A stretch of DNA of 64,000 bases from Brevibacillus aydinogluensis (GTDB taxonomy: Bacteria; Bacillota; Bacilli; Brevibacillales; Brevibacillaceae), in the NCBI RefSeq assembly GCF_031954365.1, contig NZ_JAUSVZ010000002.1, one strand, 5' to 3'. The translations under genes were made by a program, and so were the position numbers. Each line of letters opens with the position of its first letter. Position 1 is the stretch's first letter. Below the pieces are notes generated by a model that was not told where the DNA came from, made no database searches, and saw nothing but the letters and a program-made list of their open reading frames with translations. This document shows positions 53,126 to 61,860 of this stretch, one piece after another.

Positions 53126-53773
53126 ATGGTATCCCCTTTTGAAACCGACCTGAAGTGGGAGACGTTTCTGAAGTACGGGAAGAGGCAATTCGTGAAAGGA
53201 AAATCCGTCATTTACTACCAGGGAAGTCTGGGAGACGGGTTTTATTACCTTCACAAGGGCTTGGTGAAAATCGTCACCTCCACGGTAAAAGGAAAAGACC
53301 GGTTGTTGAACATCGTGGTGCCTGGCCAACTGCTCGGGATTCAAACCATGGACCGGCAAACGCACTTTACCACCGCGATCGCCGTTAAGGACTCGGTGGT
53401 CTATCATTTTTCCTGCGAACAGTTTGCGAAACTGATGAAGGAGCGGCCGGAATTACTGCCCCTGTTCGCTCAAACCGTCAATCAAAAAATGCGGATTCTT
53501 CTTTATGCGATTAATATGAAAGCGCTTTCTTCCGAAGAGCAGATCGCCGCGCTGCTCCTCAACATCTGCGATGAGTTTAAAAACTATGAAGTCCCCCTCA
53601 CCCAACAGGACCTGGCGCACTGCACCGGATTAACCCGAATCACCGTATACAAAATCCTGAAACAGTGGAAAGAAGACGGACTGATCGACATCGAGCAGCG
53701 CAAATTTGTGATCAAGCGTCCGGATGTGTTGCGGAAGTTGAATCTGTCTGCACCGACAGCGAAAACGGTTTAG
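53126..53773 (+). CDS. Crp/Fnr family transcriptional regulator 1
   Basis: A 215-residue regulator with a cyclic-nucleotide-binding-like beta-barrel (YYQGSLGDGFYYLHKGLVKI) and a C-terminal winged HTH (LTQQDLAHCTGLTRITVYKILKQW). It lacks the N-terminal cysteine cluster of iron-sulphur FNR proteins, so an organic effector is more likely, as in CprK-type sensors of aromatics. AAAGGAG precedes the ATG at 53126. It is adjacent to, and probably controls, the anthranilate operon. Confidence 0.88.
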   Translation: MVSPFETDLKWETFLKYGKRQFVKGKSVIYYQGSLGDGFYYLHKGLVKIVTSTVKGKDRLLNIVVPGQLLGIQTMDRQTHFTTAIAVKDSVVYHFSCEQFAKLMKERPELLPLFAQTVNQKMRILLYAINMKALSSEEQIAALLLNICDEFKNYEVPLTQQDLAHCTGLTRITVYKILKQWKEDGLIDIEQRKFVIKRPDVLRKLNLSAPTAKTV

Positions 53774-53838
53774 TCTGGGGCGCTCATTCCCTGTCCAATG
53801 TTGCACAGAGAATGATGTTGGGAAGGAAAGGTGATCGT

Positions 53839-54468
53839 ATGGTAAACCTTCGCTACAAGTGGACTCCGTTCTTATCATATGGACAAAAACTGGAACTGAA
53901 AAAGAATACGTTCGTGTATCGCCAGGGAGAAAACGGCAGAGGCTTTTATTACCTTGGGCAGGGCGGGGTGAAAATCAGCCTGCTATCCGATAACGGCCAC
54001 GAGCGTGTCATTGACTACGTCCCGATCGGGACCTTGCTAGGGGAACACGGGGCTCACAGAGGAACCTATTTGACAACCGCGGTGACCACTACACCTTCGA
54101 TTCTCTATCATTTCTCCGATGAAGCCTTGTCAAGAGTGTGCAAGGATCATCCCCATGCGGCGATGATCTTCACCAACTCCCATATCTATAAAGTACGACT
54201 CCTCGCCGAAATCATTTCCTATCTGGACAGCCCGGTCGAACACCAAATGGCTCACTTTTTGTTGAAATTGATTCAAATTCATGAGAATGAAAACATTCCC
54301 ATCAACCAGACGTCGTTCGCCCGATACATCGGCACGTCCCGGATCACGGTCAACAAGATCATCCAGAAATGGCGCCAGCAAGGCTTTATCCAATTCTCCA
54401 ACGGCGTGATTCAGGTGATTCAGATCGAGCGGATTCGAGAGATACTGACCCAAATGGAAAGTGTGTAG
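53839..54468 (+). CDS. Crp/Fnr family transcriptional regulator 2
   Basis: A 209-residue paralogue of the preceding regulator, 65 nt downstream: YRQGENGRGFYYLGQGGVKI in the sensor barrel and NQTSFARYIGTSRITVNKIIQKW in the HTH. The two share layout but differ throughout, so they are old duplicates, probably with different effectors or operators. Start ATG 53839 behind AAAGGTG. A strong terminator follows, making MCP-crp1-crp2 a likely unit. Confidence 0.88.
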   Translation: MVNLRYKWTPFLSYGQKLELKKNTFVYRQGENGRGFYYLGQGGVKISLLSDNGHERVIDYVPIGTLLGEHGAHRGTYLTTAVTTTPSILYHFSDEALSRVCKDHPHAAMIFTNSHIYKVRLLAEIISYLDSPVEHQMAHFLLKLIQIHENENIPINQTSFARYIGTSRITVNKIIQKWRQQGFIQFSNGVIQVIQIERIREILTQMESV

Positions 54469-54490
54469 TTTGAGCAAAGTACGTCCTTGT

Positions 54491-54528
54491 AACCCCCTCC
54501 GCAGTGGGAGGGGGTTTCCCTTTTTTGA
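54491..54528 (+). terminator. Terminator after the Crp/Fnr pair
   Basis: AACCCCCTCC and GGGAGGGGGTT form a GC-rich stem with a short loop, followed by TCCCTTTTTTG. Confidence 0.88.
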
Positions 54529-54649
54529 AGAATCGAGACTGCTCAACGGGGGCTTGACCGGTGGGTCGGGTGTTTTTTTTCTGGTCTGAATTGTCGCAAA
54601 GGTGGGCATAACTGAAAGAAAACGACGAAAGGAACAGGAGGAGGATCAC

Positions 54650-54889
54650 ATGGATGACGACATGTTGGAAGCGTATCTGGACCGGAACGTGCGCGTTCAC
54701 TTCGCTCCGGGCATGATCGGGCCAGGCCTGTCTGCTTATGAGGAAGGAAAGCTGCACGACTACGGCACGGCGGGGCTGCTGCTGGAAGCAGCGGACGGCT
54801 CGCTCACCTACATCCCGTATACGTCGGTCCGGATGGTGCAGATCAAACCGCGTCCCGGCTTTTGGGAGCGGTTGACCGGCACTTCCTGA
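54650..54889 (+). CDS. Small LSm-like protein (79 aa), function unknown
   Basis: A 79-residue protein: MDDDMLEAYLDRNVRVHF, then EEGKLHDYGTAGLLLEAADGSLTYIPYTSVRMVQI. The strand pattern and the G-x-L-x-D-x4-G...YIPxxxV layout resemble the LSm/Hfq-like fold found in small Firmicute proteins, but this is by eye. AGGAGGAGG precedes the ATG. It is monocistronic between two terminators. Confidence 0.75.
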   Translation: MDDDMLEAYLDRNVRVHFAPGMIGPGLSAYEEGKLHDYGTAGLLLEAADGSLTYIPYTSVRMVQIKPRPGFWERLTGTS

Positions 54890-54907
54890 TCCGCTTTCCC
54901 CGTAAAA

Positions 54908-54940
54908 CAAAAAAGCCCCTCTCCCCGTTAAGAGAGAGGC
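54908..54940 (-). terminator. Terminator of the pit operon
   Basis: CCTCTC and GAGAGG pair around an 10-nt loop; on the minus strand GGGGC and T6 follow. It lies 16 nt beyond the pit stop and may also end the plus-strand small gene. Confidence 0.7.
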
Positions 54941-54955
54941 GGGAACTCGATTCCG

Positions 54956-55975
54956 TTACAAAAAGACGTCGAATACCACGTAACAGGCAGCTGCGAGCAG
55001 TCCTGTCGCCGGCAGTGTAATGACCCATGTCACCAGGATCCGGCCGGCCAATCCCCACTTTACTGCAGAGAATTTTTGCGACGCTCCCACGCCCAGAATG
55101 GACGAGGTGATCACGTGCGTCGTGCTGACGGGCAGTTTCAGCATGGTAAAAATGGTAATAATCAGGGCAGACGACAAGTCGGCGGAGAAGCCGCTGATCG
55201 GCTTGATCTTCATGATCTTGCCACCCATCGTTTTAATGATCCGCCAGCCGCCAAACGACGTGCCAAGCGCCATTGCGATCGCCGCCGAGATTTTCACCCA
55301 GATCGGAATCGTGATTTCACCCGTCTCCGAGGTCATAAAGCCGCCGGAGATCAACGCGAAAGTGATGATCCCCATGGTCTTCTGAGCGTCGTTGGCCCCG
55401 TGGCTGAACGATTGCCAGGACGCCGACAGCACCTGCAACAAGCGAAAGCCTCTGTTCGTACGATGATACGGCATGTTGGCCACCAGTGCGGAGACCAGCT
55501 TGATAATGACAAACCCGACTACAAACGCAACGATCGGTGAGAAAATCAGCGCCTGGACAATGCTGATAAAGCCTGCCATGTTAATGGAGTCGAAACCGGC
55601 TGCACCGACAACCGCACCGGCCACCCCGCCGATCAGGGCGTGTGACGACGAACTGGGAATCCCGAACCACCAGGTGATCAGGTTCCACAGAATGGCGGAC
55701 GTAAGCGCGGCCAGGACGATGACCAGACCGTTCTCCAGCTTGAACGGGTCGGCGATGCTTCCCCCGATCGTTTTGGCCACGCCGGTATAGGTAAGCGCAC
55801 CGATCAGGTTCAGTACCGACGCAATCAGAATGGCCGTGCGGGGACTCAGCGCCCGGGTGGACACGGACGTGGCGATCGCGTTGGCCGTGTCGTGAAAGCC
55901 GTTGATAAAGTCAAAGCTGAGCGCCATGATGACGACAAGGATGAGTATGATTATGTCAGGCGAAAGACTAAGCAT
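54956..55975 (-). CDS. pit: Inorganic phosphate transporter, PiT family
   Basis: A 339-residue low-affinity phosphate:cation symporter with about ten helices. The duplicated family signatures are present: FDFINGFHDTANAIAT in the first half and SHGANDAQKTMGII in the second. It overlaps the PhoU-like gene by 8 bp, the standard ykaA-pit arrangement. Confidence 0.95.
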   Translation of the reverse strand: MLSLSPDIIILILVVIMALSFDFINGFHDTANAIATSVSTRALSPRTAILIASVLNLIGALTYTGVAKTIGGSIADPFKLENGLVIVLAALTSAILWNLITWWFGIPSSSSHALIGGVAGAVVGAAGFDSINMAGFISIVQALIFSPIVAFVVGFVIIKLVSALVANMPYHRTNRGFRLLQVLSASWQSFSHGANDAQKTMGIITFALISGGFMTSETGEITIPIWVKISAAIAMALGTSFGGWRIIKTMGGKIMKIKPISGFSADLSSALIITIFTMLKLPVSTTHVITSSILGVGASQKFSAVKWGLAGRILVTWVITLPATGLLAAACYVVFDVFL

Positions 55976-56585
55976 TCTTCAGCACAATCCCTTCTACCAG
56001 GTTGGAAACATCCTCGGCGAAGTCCGCACAGTCTTCCAGCTTGTCGTAAATCTCCTTCAGCTTGATCGCCTCGATCGGATTGGCGTCGGGTGCGTTGAGC
56101 AGGTCGGACACCATTTTCCGGTAGTTGGAGTCGGACTCATGCTCCAATTCCTTGATCTCGGAAGCGTATTGGGACACCACCTTGTGATCCAGTTTGCGCA
56201 GGGTGCGAATCAGCTCGATCAGTTTGGCCGAGCATTTCACCAGAATGTTGGCCTGAGCCAGAACGCGAGGATCGGGCTGGTGCACTTGATAGAGGTACAT
56301 CCGATCCGCTACCCCGTCGATATAGTCAATCATTTCGTCCATCGTATGCGCGAGCTGGTGAATGTCCTCCCGCTCCAGCGGGGTGATGAACGTGGAGTTC
56401 AGCTCGTTCATGATCCGACGAACGATTTCATCCCCTTCTTTTTCAACCGCTTTAATCGCTTTCACTTTGGCTTCCACATCCTGATAGTTGCCAATCATCT
56501 CGTAAAACAGATGGGTGCCTTTGTGAACATTGGCGATTTGCTGTTCAAACAGGTCAAAGAAGATGTCCTTGTTGGATTTCCACAT
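55968..56585 (-). CDS. PhoU-like DUF47 family protein (YkaA-type, Pit accessory)
   Basis: A 205-residue all-helical protein of the DUF47 family (MWKSNKDIFFDLFEQQ start; EKEGDEIVRRIMNEL and ELEHESDSNYRKMVSD repeats of the PhoU-like metal motif). It is thought to regulate the adjacent Pit transporter. The start is uncertain: ATG 56585 is conventional, but AAAGGAG is 14 nt away and earlier GTG or TTG codons are in frame. Confidence 0.88.
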   Translation of the reverse strand: MWKSNKDIFFDLFEQQIANVHKGTHLFYEMIGNYQDVEAKVKAIKAVEKEGDEIVRRIMNELNSTFITPLEREDIHQLAHTMDEMIDYIDGVADRMYLYQVHQPDPRVLAQANILVKCSAKLIELIRTLRKLDHKVVSQYASEIKELEHESDSNYRKMVSDLLNAPDANPIEAIKLKEIYDKLEDCADFAEDVSNLVEGIVLKNA

Positions 56586-56728
56586 ATGTTCCGTCGTCAC
56601 TCCTTTGGAAAAATAGCGCCTCAACGATTATAACCGAACAACTTTCGAAAGGTAAATTTAAAAACAAGGACAAACGCGTATTTTTTTCATTAAGATATTG
56701 TAAAGGTTTTGTAAAGACGCATGACAAG

Positions 56729-56764
56729 CGAAAAACACCCGCCCTATTCCCGGATGCGGGTGTT
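56729..56764 (-). terminator. Terminator of the GGDEF gene
   Basis: AACACCCGC and GCGGGTGTT form a perfect 9-bp stem; on the minus strand TTTTTCGC follows. It lies 27 nt after the diguanylate cyclase stop. Confidence 0.8.
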
Positions 56765-56790
56765 CAATTATCTCCAAATGTTTCCTTCCC

Positions 56791-57435
56791 TCAATGGTGC
56801 GCTACCAAAATGCAGTCTTTCTTTTTTTTCGCTTCGTACATCAGGGTGTCTGCCTTCGCCGCCAGTTCCGTTGCCGTGGACGCGTGCGCGGGAAACGAGG
56901 CAATGCCGATGCTGACCGTTACGCCCCCAAGATCCTCCCGAACATTGCGCTGGATTCTCTCCCCCACGGCTACACCGTGCGGCGTTTCCGCATGAGGCAG
57001 CATGATGACAAACTCCTCGCCGCCCCATCGGCCGACCGCATCCTGCGCGCGGATGCTGCGTTTCAGAATGTCGGCAAAGCGGCACAGTAGCTCGTCTCCC
57101 GCCAAGTGACCATGGCTGTCATTGAATATCTTAAAATTGTCCAGGTCGATAAACAGCAAGGTAACCGGATAGTCGTGGCGGCGGGCCCGCTCTATCTCCT
57201 TTTCCAGCAATGCAAAAAAGCGGCGGTTGACAAGAGCACCTGTCATCGAGTCCAGACTGGCCTCCTCTCTCAGTCTCTCGGCATACAATCCCATCTGGTA
57301 ACCCGCTGCTGCCTGCATCACCGCGACCACTGCGGCCAGTACGGCCGTCAGCTGATGGGACGGCAGTCCGTATACAACCGTCCACAGCAGGCTAAACAGG
57401 CAGGATATCCCCAACCCTATCCAACGTAAGTCCAA
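56791..57435 (-). CDS. Membrane-associated diguanylate cyclase (GGDEF domain)
   Basis: A 214-residue protein: two N-terminal hydrophobic helices (about 8-50), a short coiled linker (AERLREEASLDSMTGALVNRR) and a GGDEF domain with the active-site motif GGEEF (GRWGGEEFVIMLP), which is catalytically competent in the family. It should make cyclic di-GMP. The start is taken as the TTG at 57435 because GGAGGGGATATCG precedes it; no ATG nearby has a site. Confidence 0.87.
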   Translation of the reverse strand: MDLRWIGLGISCLFSLLWTVVYGLPSHQLTAVLAAVVAVMQAAAGYQMGLYAERLREEASLDSMTGALVNRRFFALLEKEIERARRHDYPVTLLFIDLDNFKIFNDSHGHLAGDELLCRFADILKRSIRAQDAVGRWGGEEFVIMLPHAETPHGVAVGERIQRNVREDLGGVTVSIGIASFPAHASTATELAAKADTLMYEAKKKKDCILVAHH

Positions 57436-57780
57436 CGATATCCCCTCCGACGTAGTTCGCACAAAAACGCGTTGGATATGATACAAAAGACCTAAATAAC
57501 CACGGAAAATATAGGACTTTTATCTTATTCATAGGAATATTTTACCTGTCTGTTCCAGTGAGTTCAAGGAAAAAAATCGTCAGCGCAGTGTCGGGACAAC
57601 GTGTAAACCGACTCGCGTATCGCTCGCTCCGTTCGCGCCCCCTCTCATGGAAGCCGTGCTCACGCAAACGGCATTAACGAAAAACTCAGTATTCAGATAT
57701 GTATAAACCTTCTTTTTCATTTCACAAAAAATTCGTATACTACTAAAAAATTCTTTTATCAGAAGCGAGGAATTTACGAC
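57436..57780. other. Intergenic region between the GGDEF and MFS genes
   Basis: A 345-nt divergent spacer. Near the right end TATACT (57736-57741) is a good -10 for the plus-strand MFS gene, with no clear -35. The left end should contain the diguanylate cyclase promoter. No conserved RNA or coding signal was seen. Confidence 0.35.
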
Positions 57781-59034
57781 ATGGCATGGCTTCAATCCGT
57801 CTTTGCACGTTATGACTCGACCATCTGGATCCGCGTAATCGGGACGATTCTGACCACATTTGCCGGATTCATGCTCCGACCCTTCCTGGCCTTTTATCTA
57901 TATGAGAGAATGGACAACAATCTGGTGGTGGCGGCCATGGTGACCAGTCTGCAGCCGCTGACCAGCATGATCTCCGGACTTTATTCTGGAGGATTGGCTG
58001 ACCGTTACGGACGAAAGCCGTTGATGGTGGCCGCTCTGGCGATCGAAGCGATCTCCATGGCTGGTTACATCTGGGCGGAGTCCCTCTATGACTTTGCGGC
58101 TTTAACCATTCTGAACGGAATCGGCTCGTCCCTGTTCTGGCCGGCAGCCAGCGCACAGGTGACGGACGTAGTTCCGGAGGAAAAGCGCAGTGAGGTGTTC
58201 GCCCTGCTGCATACCGCCCTCAACCTGGGCGCGGCGGCGGGACCGCTGATCGGGGTTACGCTGTACAAAATCAACCCGGCAATCGTCTTCGGCATTTGTT
58301 CGGCCGCACTCTTCACCTATATGCTGCTGATCGTGTGGAAAGTACCGGAGACACTCCCCCGTGAGAAACGGAAGCAGGGCAGCCAAGGCCAAGCAGACAA
58401 GCCAAAAGCGCCCAAGCTGCGGCTGCACGAGCACACCACCCTGTTGTGGATGACGCTGGCGGCCGTTCCGGTCTCGCTCCTGTACTCCCAGGTGGAGATC
58501 ATCCTGCCGCAGCACCTGCGGACGCGCTTTGATGATTTCCTGACCGTGTTTGCCACCTTGATCACGATCAACGGCCTGCTCGTCGTATGCTGCCAGATCG
58601 TGATCGCCAAGTTTGCCGAACGTTTTCCGGCCCATCGCGTCATCCTGCTGGCCTACCTGCTCCTCGCCTGTGTCGGCATCGGCTACGGCTGGGCCCCCAC
58701 CTTTTTCCTGCTGGTGGTGGCGGAGGCCATCTTTACGCTGGGCGAGATGCTGTACGGCCCGCAGATCCAAAAAGCGATTTCCGTCATGGCGCCGGAAGCG
58801 TACCGCGGCCGTTACTTTTCCATTTTCGGGGCCAACTGGAGCATCACTGGCGCGATCGGCCCGTCGCTTGGCGCCGTGTCGTTCCGCAGCATCGGCGGCG
58901 CCTACTGGTTTTCCCTGCTCGCCGTCCTCCTGCTCGTCGCCGGCCTGTTCCAGTACCGGCTGGTGAAGCGGGCCATGAGCCAGCGGCAGCCGGCTCCTTT
59001 TGACGGTTCCAAGCCTCCGATTGCCGCGTCATAA
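57781..59034 (+). CDS. MFS transporter (DHA1-type efflux pump)
   Basis: A 417-residue, twelve-helix major facilitator of the drug:H+ antiporter type, with the loop 2-3 motif GGLADRYGRKPL and a motif-C-like ALNLGAAAGPLIG in TM5. A long hydrophilic loop (about 200-220) separates the halves. GCGAGGAATT precedes the ATG. It lies 159 nt upstream of the polyketide synthase gene on the same strand and might export its product, but general drug efflux is equally possible. Confidence 0.87.
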   Translation: MAWLQSVFARYDSTIWIRVIGTILTTFAGFMLRPFLAFYLYERMDNNLVVAAMVTSLQPLTSMISGLYSGGLADRYGRKPLMVAALAIEAISMAGYIWAESLYDFAALTILNGIGSSLFWPAASAQVTDVVPEEKRSEVFALLHTALNLGAAAGPLIGVTLYKINPAIVFGICSAALFTYMLLIVWKVPETLPREKRKQGSQGQADKPKAPKLRLHEHTTLLWMTLAAVPVSLLYSQVEIILPQHLRTRFDDFLTVFATLITINGLLVVCCQIVIAKFAERFPAHRVILLAYLLLACVGIGYGWAPTFFLLVVAEAIFTLGEMLYGPQIQKAISVMAPEAYRGRYFSIFGANWSITGAIGPSLGAVSFRSIGGAYWFSLLAVLLLVAGLFQYRLVKRAMSQRQPAPFDGSKPPIAAS

Positions 59035-59193
59035 AGGGCGGCTGGCGATTTCCCGAAAACGACCGCCTGCAGCTCAAGCGATTCTGTTCTCGCTCCCTTC
59101 CGCTTTCGTTTTGTTTTCCCGTGTGTCACGAATCGGACAACTGCGTTTAGGGAAAACTGGAACTACTTACCTGACGAAAAGGAAGGGATTGCG

Positions 59194-60258
59194 ATGCCCC
59201 GCATCGAAGCCACGGCGACCGCTGTTCCTGAACATGTAATCACTCAGGACGATTCCATGGCGGTCGCCCGTGCGTTTTTCCAACAAGCCTTCCCCGACAT
59301 TGATCGCCTGCTCGCCGTCTTTGCCAACAGCCAAATTCGCAAGCGCCACTTCTGCATGCCGCTCGACTGGTTTACAACAGAACACGGGTTTGCTGAAAAA
59401 AACCGGCTGTACGTGGAGCATGCCGTCTCCCTTGGTGCCGAATCCGCCCGGCGCTGCCTGAACAAGGCCAACACGGCGACTTCGGAGATTGACTGCCTGA
59501 TCTTCGTCTCCAGCACGGGCATCGCCACCCCAAGCATCGACGCCCATCTAATCAACCGCTTGGGCCTGCGGCCGGACATCGCCCGCGTGCCGCTGTGGGG
59601 ACTGGGATGCGTCGGCGGGGCGATGGGTCTTACACGGGCATTTGAATACGCCCGGGCGTACCCCAGAAGCCGCGTCCTGGTGGTGGCAGTAGAACTGTGC
59701 GGATTGACATTTATCCGACAAGACCTGTCCAAAAGCAACCTGGTCGCCACCTGCCTGTTTGCTGACGGAGCCGCTGCCGTGCTGGTGGAAGGTGATGAGG
59801 TGAAGCGGCCGTCTGCTCCGCCCCGCCTCTGTTTCATGGGGGCACGCACGACAACATGGCCGGATACGCTGGACATCATGGGCTGGGAACTGACCGAACC
59901 GGGCCTGAAAGTGATTTTTTCCCGCGACATTCCCAGCCTGGTTCGGCAGTCGATGCGGGCCAACGTCGAGGGATTTCTCGGACCGTTTGGCGTATCTGTC
60001 CCGGACGTGCAGCGATTTATCTTCCATCCCGGCGGGGCGAAGGTGCTGGCCGCCTACCGGCAGGCGTTGGGGATTCCGGCAGAAGCCACACGGTTGGCCG
60101 AGGACGTCCTCCGCGACTTTGGCAACATGTCGTCGCCCACCGTTTTATTTGTGCTGGAAAAGTGCATGGAAGAGGACTGGCAGCCGGGCGAAAAGGGACT
60201 GCTGGCCGCCCTCGGACCTGGCTTCAGTTCGGAGTTGATCCTGTTGGAAGCGAGGTGA
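59194..60258 (+). CDS. bpsA: Type III polyketide synthase (BpsA-like)
   Basis: A 354-residue chalcone/stilbene-synthase-fold enzyme. Catalytic Cys139 (WGLGCVGGAMG), His278 (FIFHPGGAKV) and Asn311 (FGNMSSPTV) are intact. In B. subtilis BpsA makes triketide alkylpyrones from long-chain acyl-CoA and malonyl-CoA, and BpsB methylates them. The downstream methyltransferase supports the same pathway. AAAGGAAGG precedes the ATG. Confidence 0.93.
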   Translation: MPRIEATATAVPEHVITQDDSMAVARAFFQQAFPDIDRLLAVFANSQIRKRHFCMPLDWFTTEHGFAEKNRLYVEHAVSLGAESARRCLNKANTATSEIDCLIFVSSTGIATPSIDAHLINRLGLRPDIARVPLWGLGCVGGAMGLTRAFEYARAYPRSRVLVVAVELCGLTFIRQDLSKSNLVATCLFADGAAAVLVEGDEVKRPSAPPRLCFMGARTTTWPDTLDIMGWELTEPGLKVIFSRDIPSLVRQSMRANVEGFLGPFGVSVPDVQRFIFHPGGAKVLAAYRQALGIPAEATRLAEDVLRDFGNMSSPTVLFVLEKCMEEDWQPGEKGLLAALGPGFSSELILLEAR

Positions 60259-60265
60259 GCAGAGC

Positions 60266-60775
60266 GTGAGCTTTTTTGTCACCGTCTATACCGTCGTCGT
60301 CGCCCAACGCCTGCTGGAACTGGCCCTCGCGCGGCGCAACGCCCGCCACATCCTCGCCGCGGGCGGACGGGAAGTAGGGGCCGAACACTACAAGTACATC
60401 GTCACCCTGCATGTGCTGTTTCTTGTCAGCCTGCTCGCGGAGGGACTCCTCCATGAAGGCAGGACCGCGCCGTGGTGGGCCTGGACATTTTCCGTATTTG
60501 CACTGGCCCAAGGACTGCGGTACTGGTGCATCGTCAGCCTGGGAAAACGCTGGAACACGCGCATCTACATCCTTCCCGGCAGCGAACCCGTGCGGCGCGG
60601 CCCGTACCGCTTCCTGCGCCATCCCAACTACCTGGTGGTGTCGATTGAACTGCTCGTCCTGCCGCTCACTTTTTCCGCCGTCGTGACCGCCGTCGTCTTT
60701 TCCCTGGCCAACTTTTGGCTGCTGTGGCGCGTCCGGATACCCGCGGAAGAGCGGGCTGTCTACGACCGGCCGTAA
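60266..60775 (+). CDS. bpsB: Isoprenylcysteine carboxyl methyltransferase family protein (BpsB/YpbQ)
   Basis: A 169-residue membrane methyltransferase with about four or five helices. The ICMT-type SAM-binding segment VRRGPYRFLRHPNYLVV lies near residues 110-127. It begins with GTG 7 nt after the polyketide synthase stop. In B. subtilis the homologue O-methylates alkylpyrones made by BpsA. Confidence 0.92.
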   Translation: MSFFVTVYTVVVAQRLLELALARRNARHILAAGGREVGAEHYKYIVTLHVLFLVSLLAEGLLHEGRTAPWWAWTFSVFALAQGLRYWCIVSLGKRWNTRIYILPGSEPVRRGPYRFLRHPNYLVVSIELLVLPLTFSAVVTAVVFSLANFWLLWRVRIPAEERAVYDRP

Positions 60776-60826
60776 GCGGTACGCATTGTGATCAGGGGAA
60801 AGGACGACTGCCGCTTTGACATAACA

Positions 60827-60859
60827 AACAACCCGGACAAATATGCAGTCCGGGTTGTT
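60827..60859. terminator. Probable terminator after bpsB
   Basis: AACAACCCGGAC and GTCCGGGTTGTT form a perfect 12-bp stem with a 9-nt loop. The trailing T-run is weak on both strands, so efficiency is uncertain. Confidence 0.6.
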
Positions 60860-60961
60860 GCTGTTTGATGGAGACGGATCAGAGGAGATGGATCAGACGA
60901 TCAAGCCTGCCGTCTGCTGTACCCGCCCAGCAGGCAAGCGGGGACGGTCGAGATCAGGACA

Positions 60962-61135
60962 TCAGTTCAGTCCTTGGGCATCGTCGATCGTCCCCATTTT
61001 GTACATATCGCTCACCTGCTCTTGGGTGATGTTCACCTCCTGGGATTGCTCCGCATCTGCTCTGGACTCTGACGCAAATGTCCTGATCGATGTGTCAGCA
61101 GTGCGGTCCAATTCATTTTGGCGCTCATCTGCCAT
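60962..61135 (-). CDS. Small acidic protein (57 aa), function unknown
   Basis: A hydrophilic, Glu/Gln/Asp-rich protein: MADERQNELDRTADTSIRTF... ending ...SDMYKMGTIDDAQGLN. No cysteine or membrane segment; probably disordered or helical. A strong AGGAAGGAGG precedes the ATG at 61135. I do not recognise the family. Confidence 0.72.
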   Translation of the reverse strand: MADERQNELDRTADTSIRTFASESRADAEQSQEVNITQEQVSDMYKMGTIDDAQGLN

Positions 61136-61210
61136 GTCAGTTCCTCCTTCCTGATTTAGGTCAATTCGTAGTGTGTGCGGCTTCCCTGCCATTTAGCCAA
61201 AGCGAGCGCG

Positions 61211-61242
61211 TCAAAAAACCCCTTCTGCATCGAGAAGGGGTT
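61211..61242 (-). terminator. Terminator of the secreted repeat protein gene
   Basis: AACCCCTTCT and AGAAGGGGTT form a perfect 10-bp stem with a 6-nt loop; on the minus strand T6 follows. Confidence 0.9.
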
Positions 61243-61258
61243 AGGGGCAAGAGCGTGT

Positions 61259-61780
61259 TTACTTGTCGTTGTTCGCATACGGCACCGACCAACTCCAGCC
61301 GTGAGCCTGAGTGGTATCGTTGGTGCTGGCAGCCGGTTTCACCACGATCACGCTGTCCTCTACCGGAGCAGCCACCCAACCGTGAGCCACGCCGGTGGGT
61401 TGCTCGCTTTTGGGCGACAGGATGATCGTTTGATCTTCTACCGGCATGGCAATCCAGCCGTTTTGCGTGGTTACTTGTGCTGTAACGCTCGACTGAACTA
61501 CGAACTGATCCTCAACCGGCATGTTGATCCAGCCGCTTTGGTTGGTGACAGTCGCGTTGTTTCCCGGCTGGACTACCCATTGATCCTCTGCCGGCATGTT
61601 GATCCAGCCGCTTTGGTTGGTGACAGTCGCGTTGTTTCCCGGCTGGACTACCCATTGATCCTCTGCCGGCATGTTGATCCAACCGTGAGCCTGAACAGCT
61701 TCGTTTGCATAAGCAGCGTTCGCGAACAGAGTGGCGCCGAGAACCATGGTTCCCATCAACAGTGTTGTCGATTTTTTCAT
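61259..61780 (-). CDS. Secreted repeat protein, function unknown
   Basis: A 173-residue protein with a clear signal peptide (MKKSTTLLMGTMVLGATLFA then NAAYA) and a mature region built of 23-25-residue repeats of the type GWINMPAEDQWVVQPGNN. Five to six units are present: the first two are identical and later ones diverge (GWINMPVEDQFVVQ, GWIAMPVEDQTIIL, GWVAAPVEDSVIVV), ending in a partial GWSWSVPYANNDK. The regular G-W and E-D positions suggest a short beta-hairpin repeat, perhaps for binding at the cell surface. No known family recognised. It has its own terminator; GGGAGTG precedes the ATG. Confidence 0.85.
   Translation of the reverse strand: MKKSTTLLMGTMVLGATLFANAAYANEAVQAHGWINMPAEDQWVVQPGNNATVTNQSGWINMPAEDQWVVQPGNNATVTNQSGWINMPVEDQFVVQSSVTAQVTTQNGWIAMPVEDQTIILSPKSEQPTGVAHGWVAAPVEDSVIVVKPAASTNDTTQAHGWSWSVPYANNDK
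61521..61670 (-). repeat. Two identical 75-bp tandem repeats
   Basis: The segment 61521-61595 is repeated exactly at 61596-61670, inside the secreted protein gene; a third partial copy begins at 61671. Each unit encodes 25 residues. Identity at the DNA level, including third codon positions, indicates a very recent duplication or ongoing slippage/recombination. Confidence 0.97.
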
Positions 61781-61860
61781 TTTCGTACACTCCCATCTTC
61801 TGTTGGTTCACGCTGTCCTGTGAAATATCCCCCGCCCGCTGCTCCGATACGGCAAGTAGG

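Noticed and set aside
61521..61670. Direct repeats considered as a CRISPR array
   Set aside because: The 75-bp units are contiguous, without spacers, and are in frame inside a protein gene.
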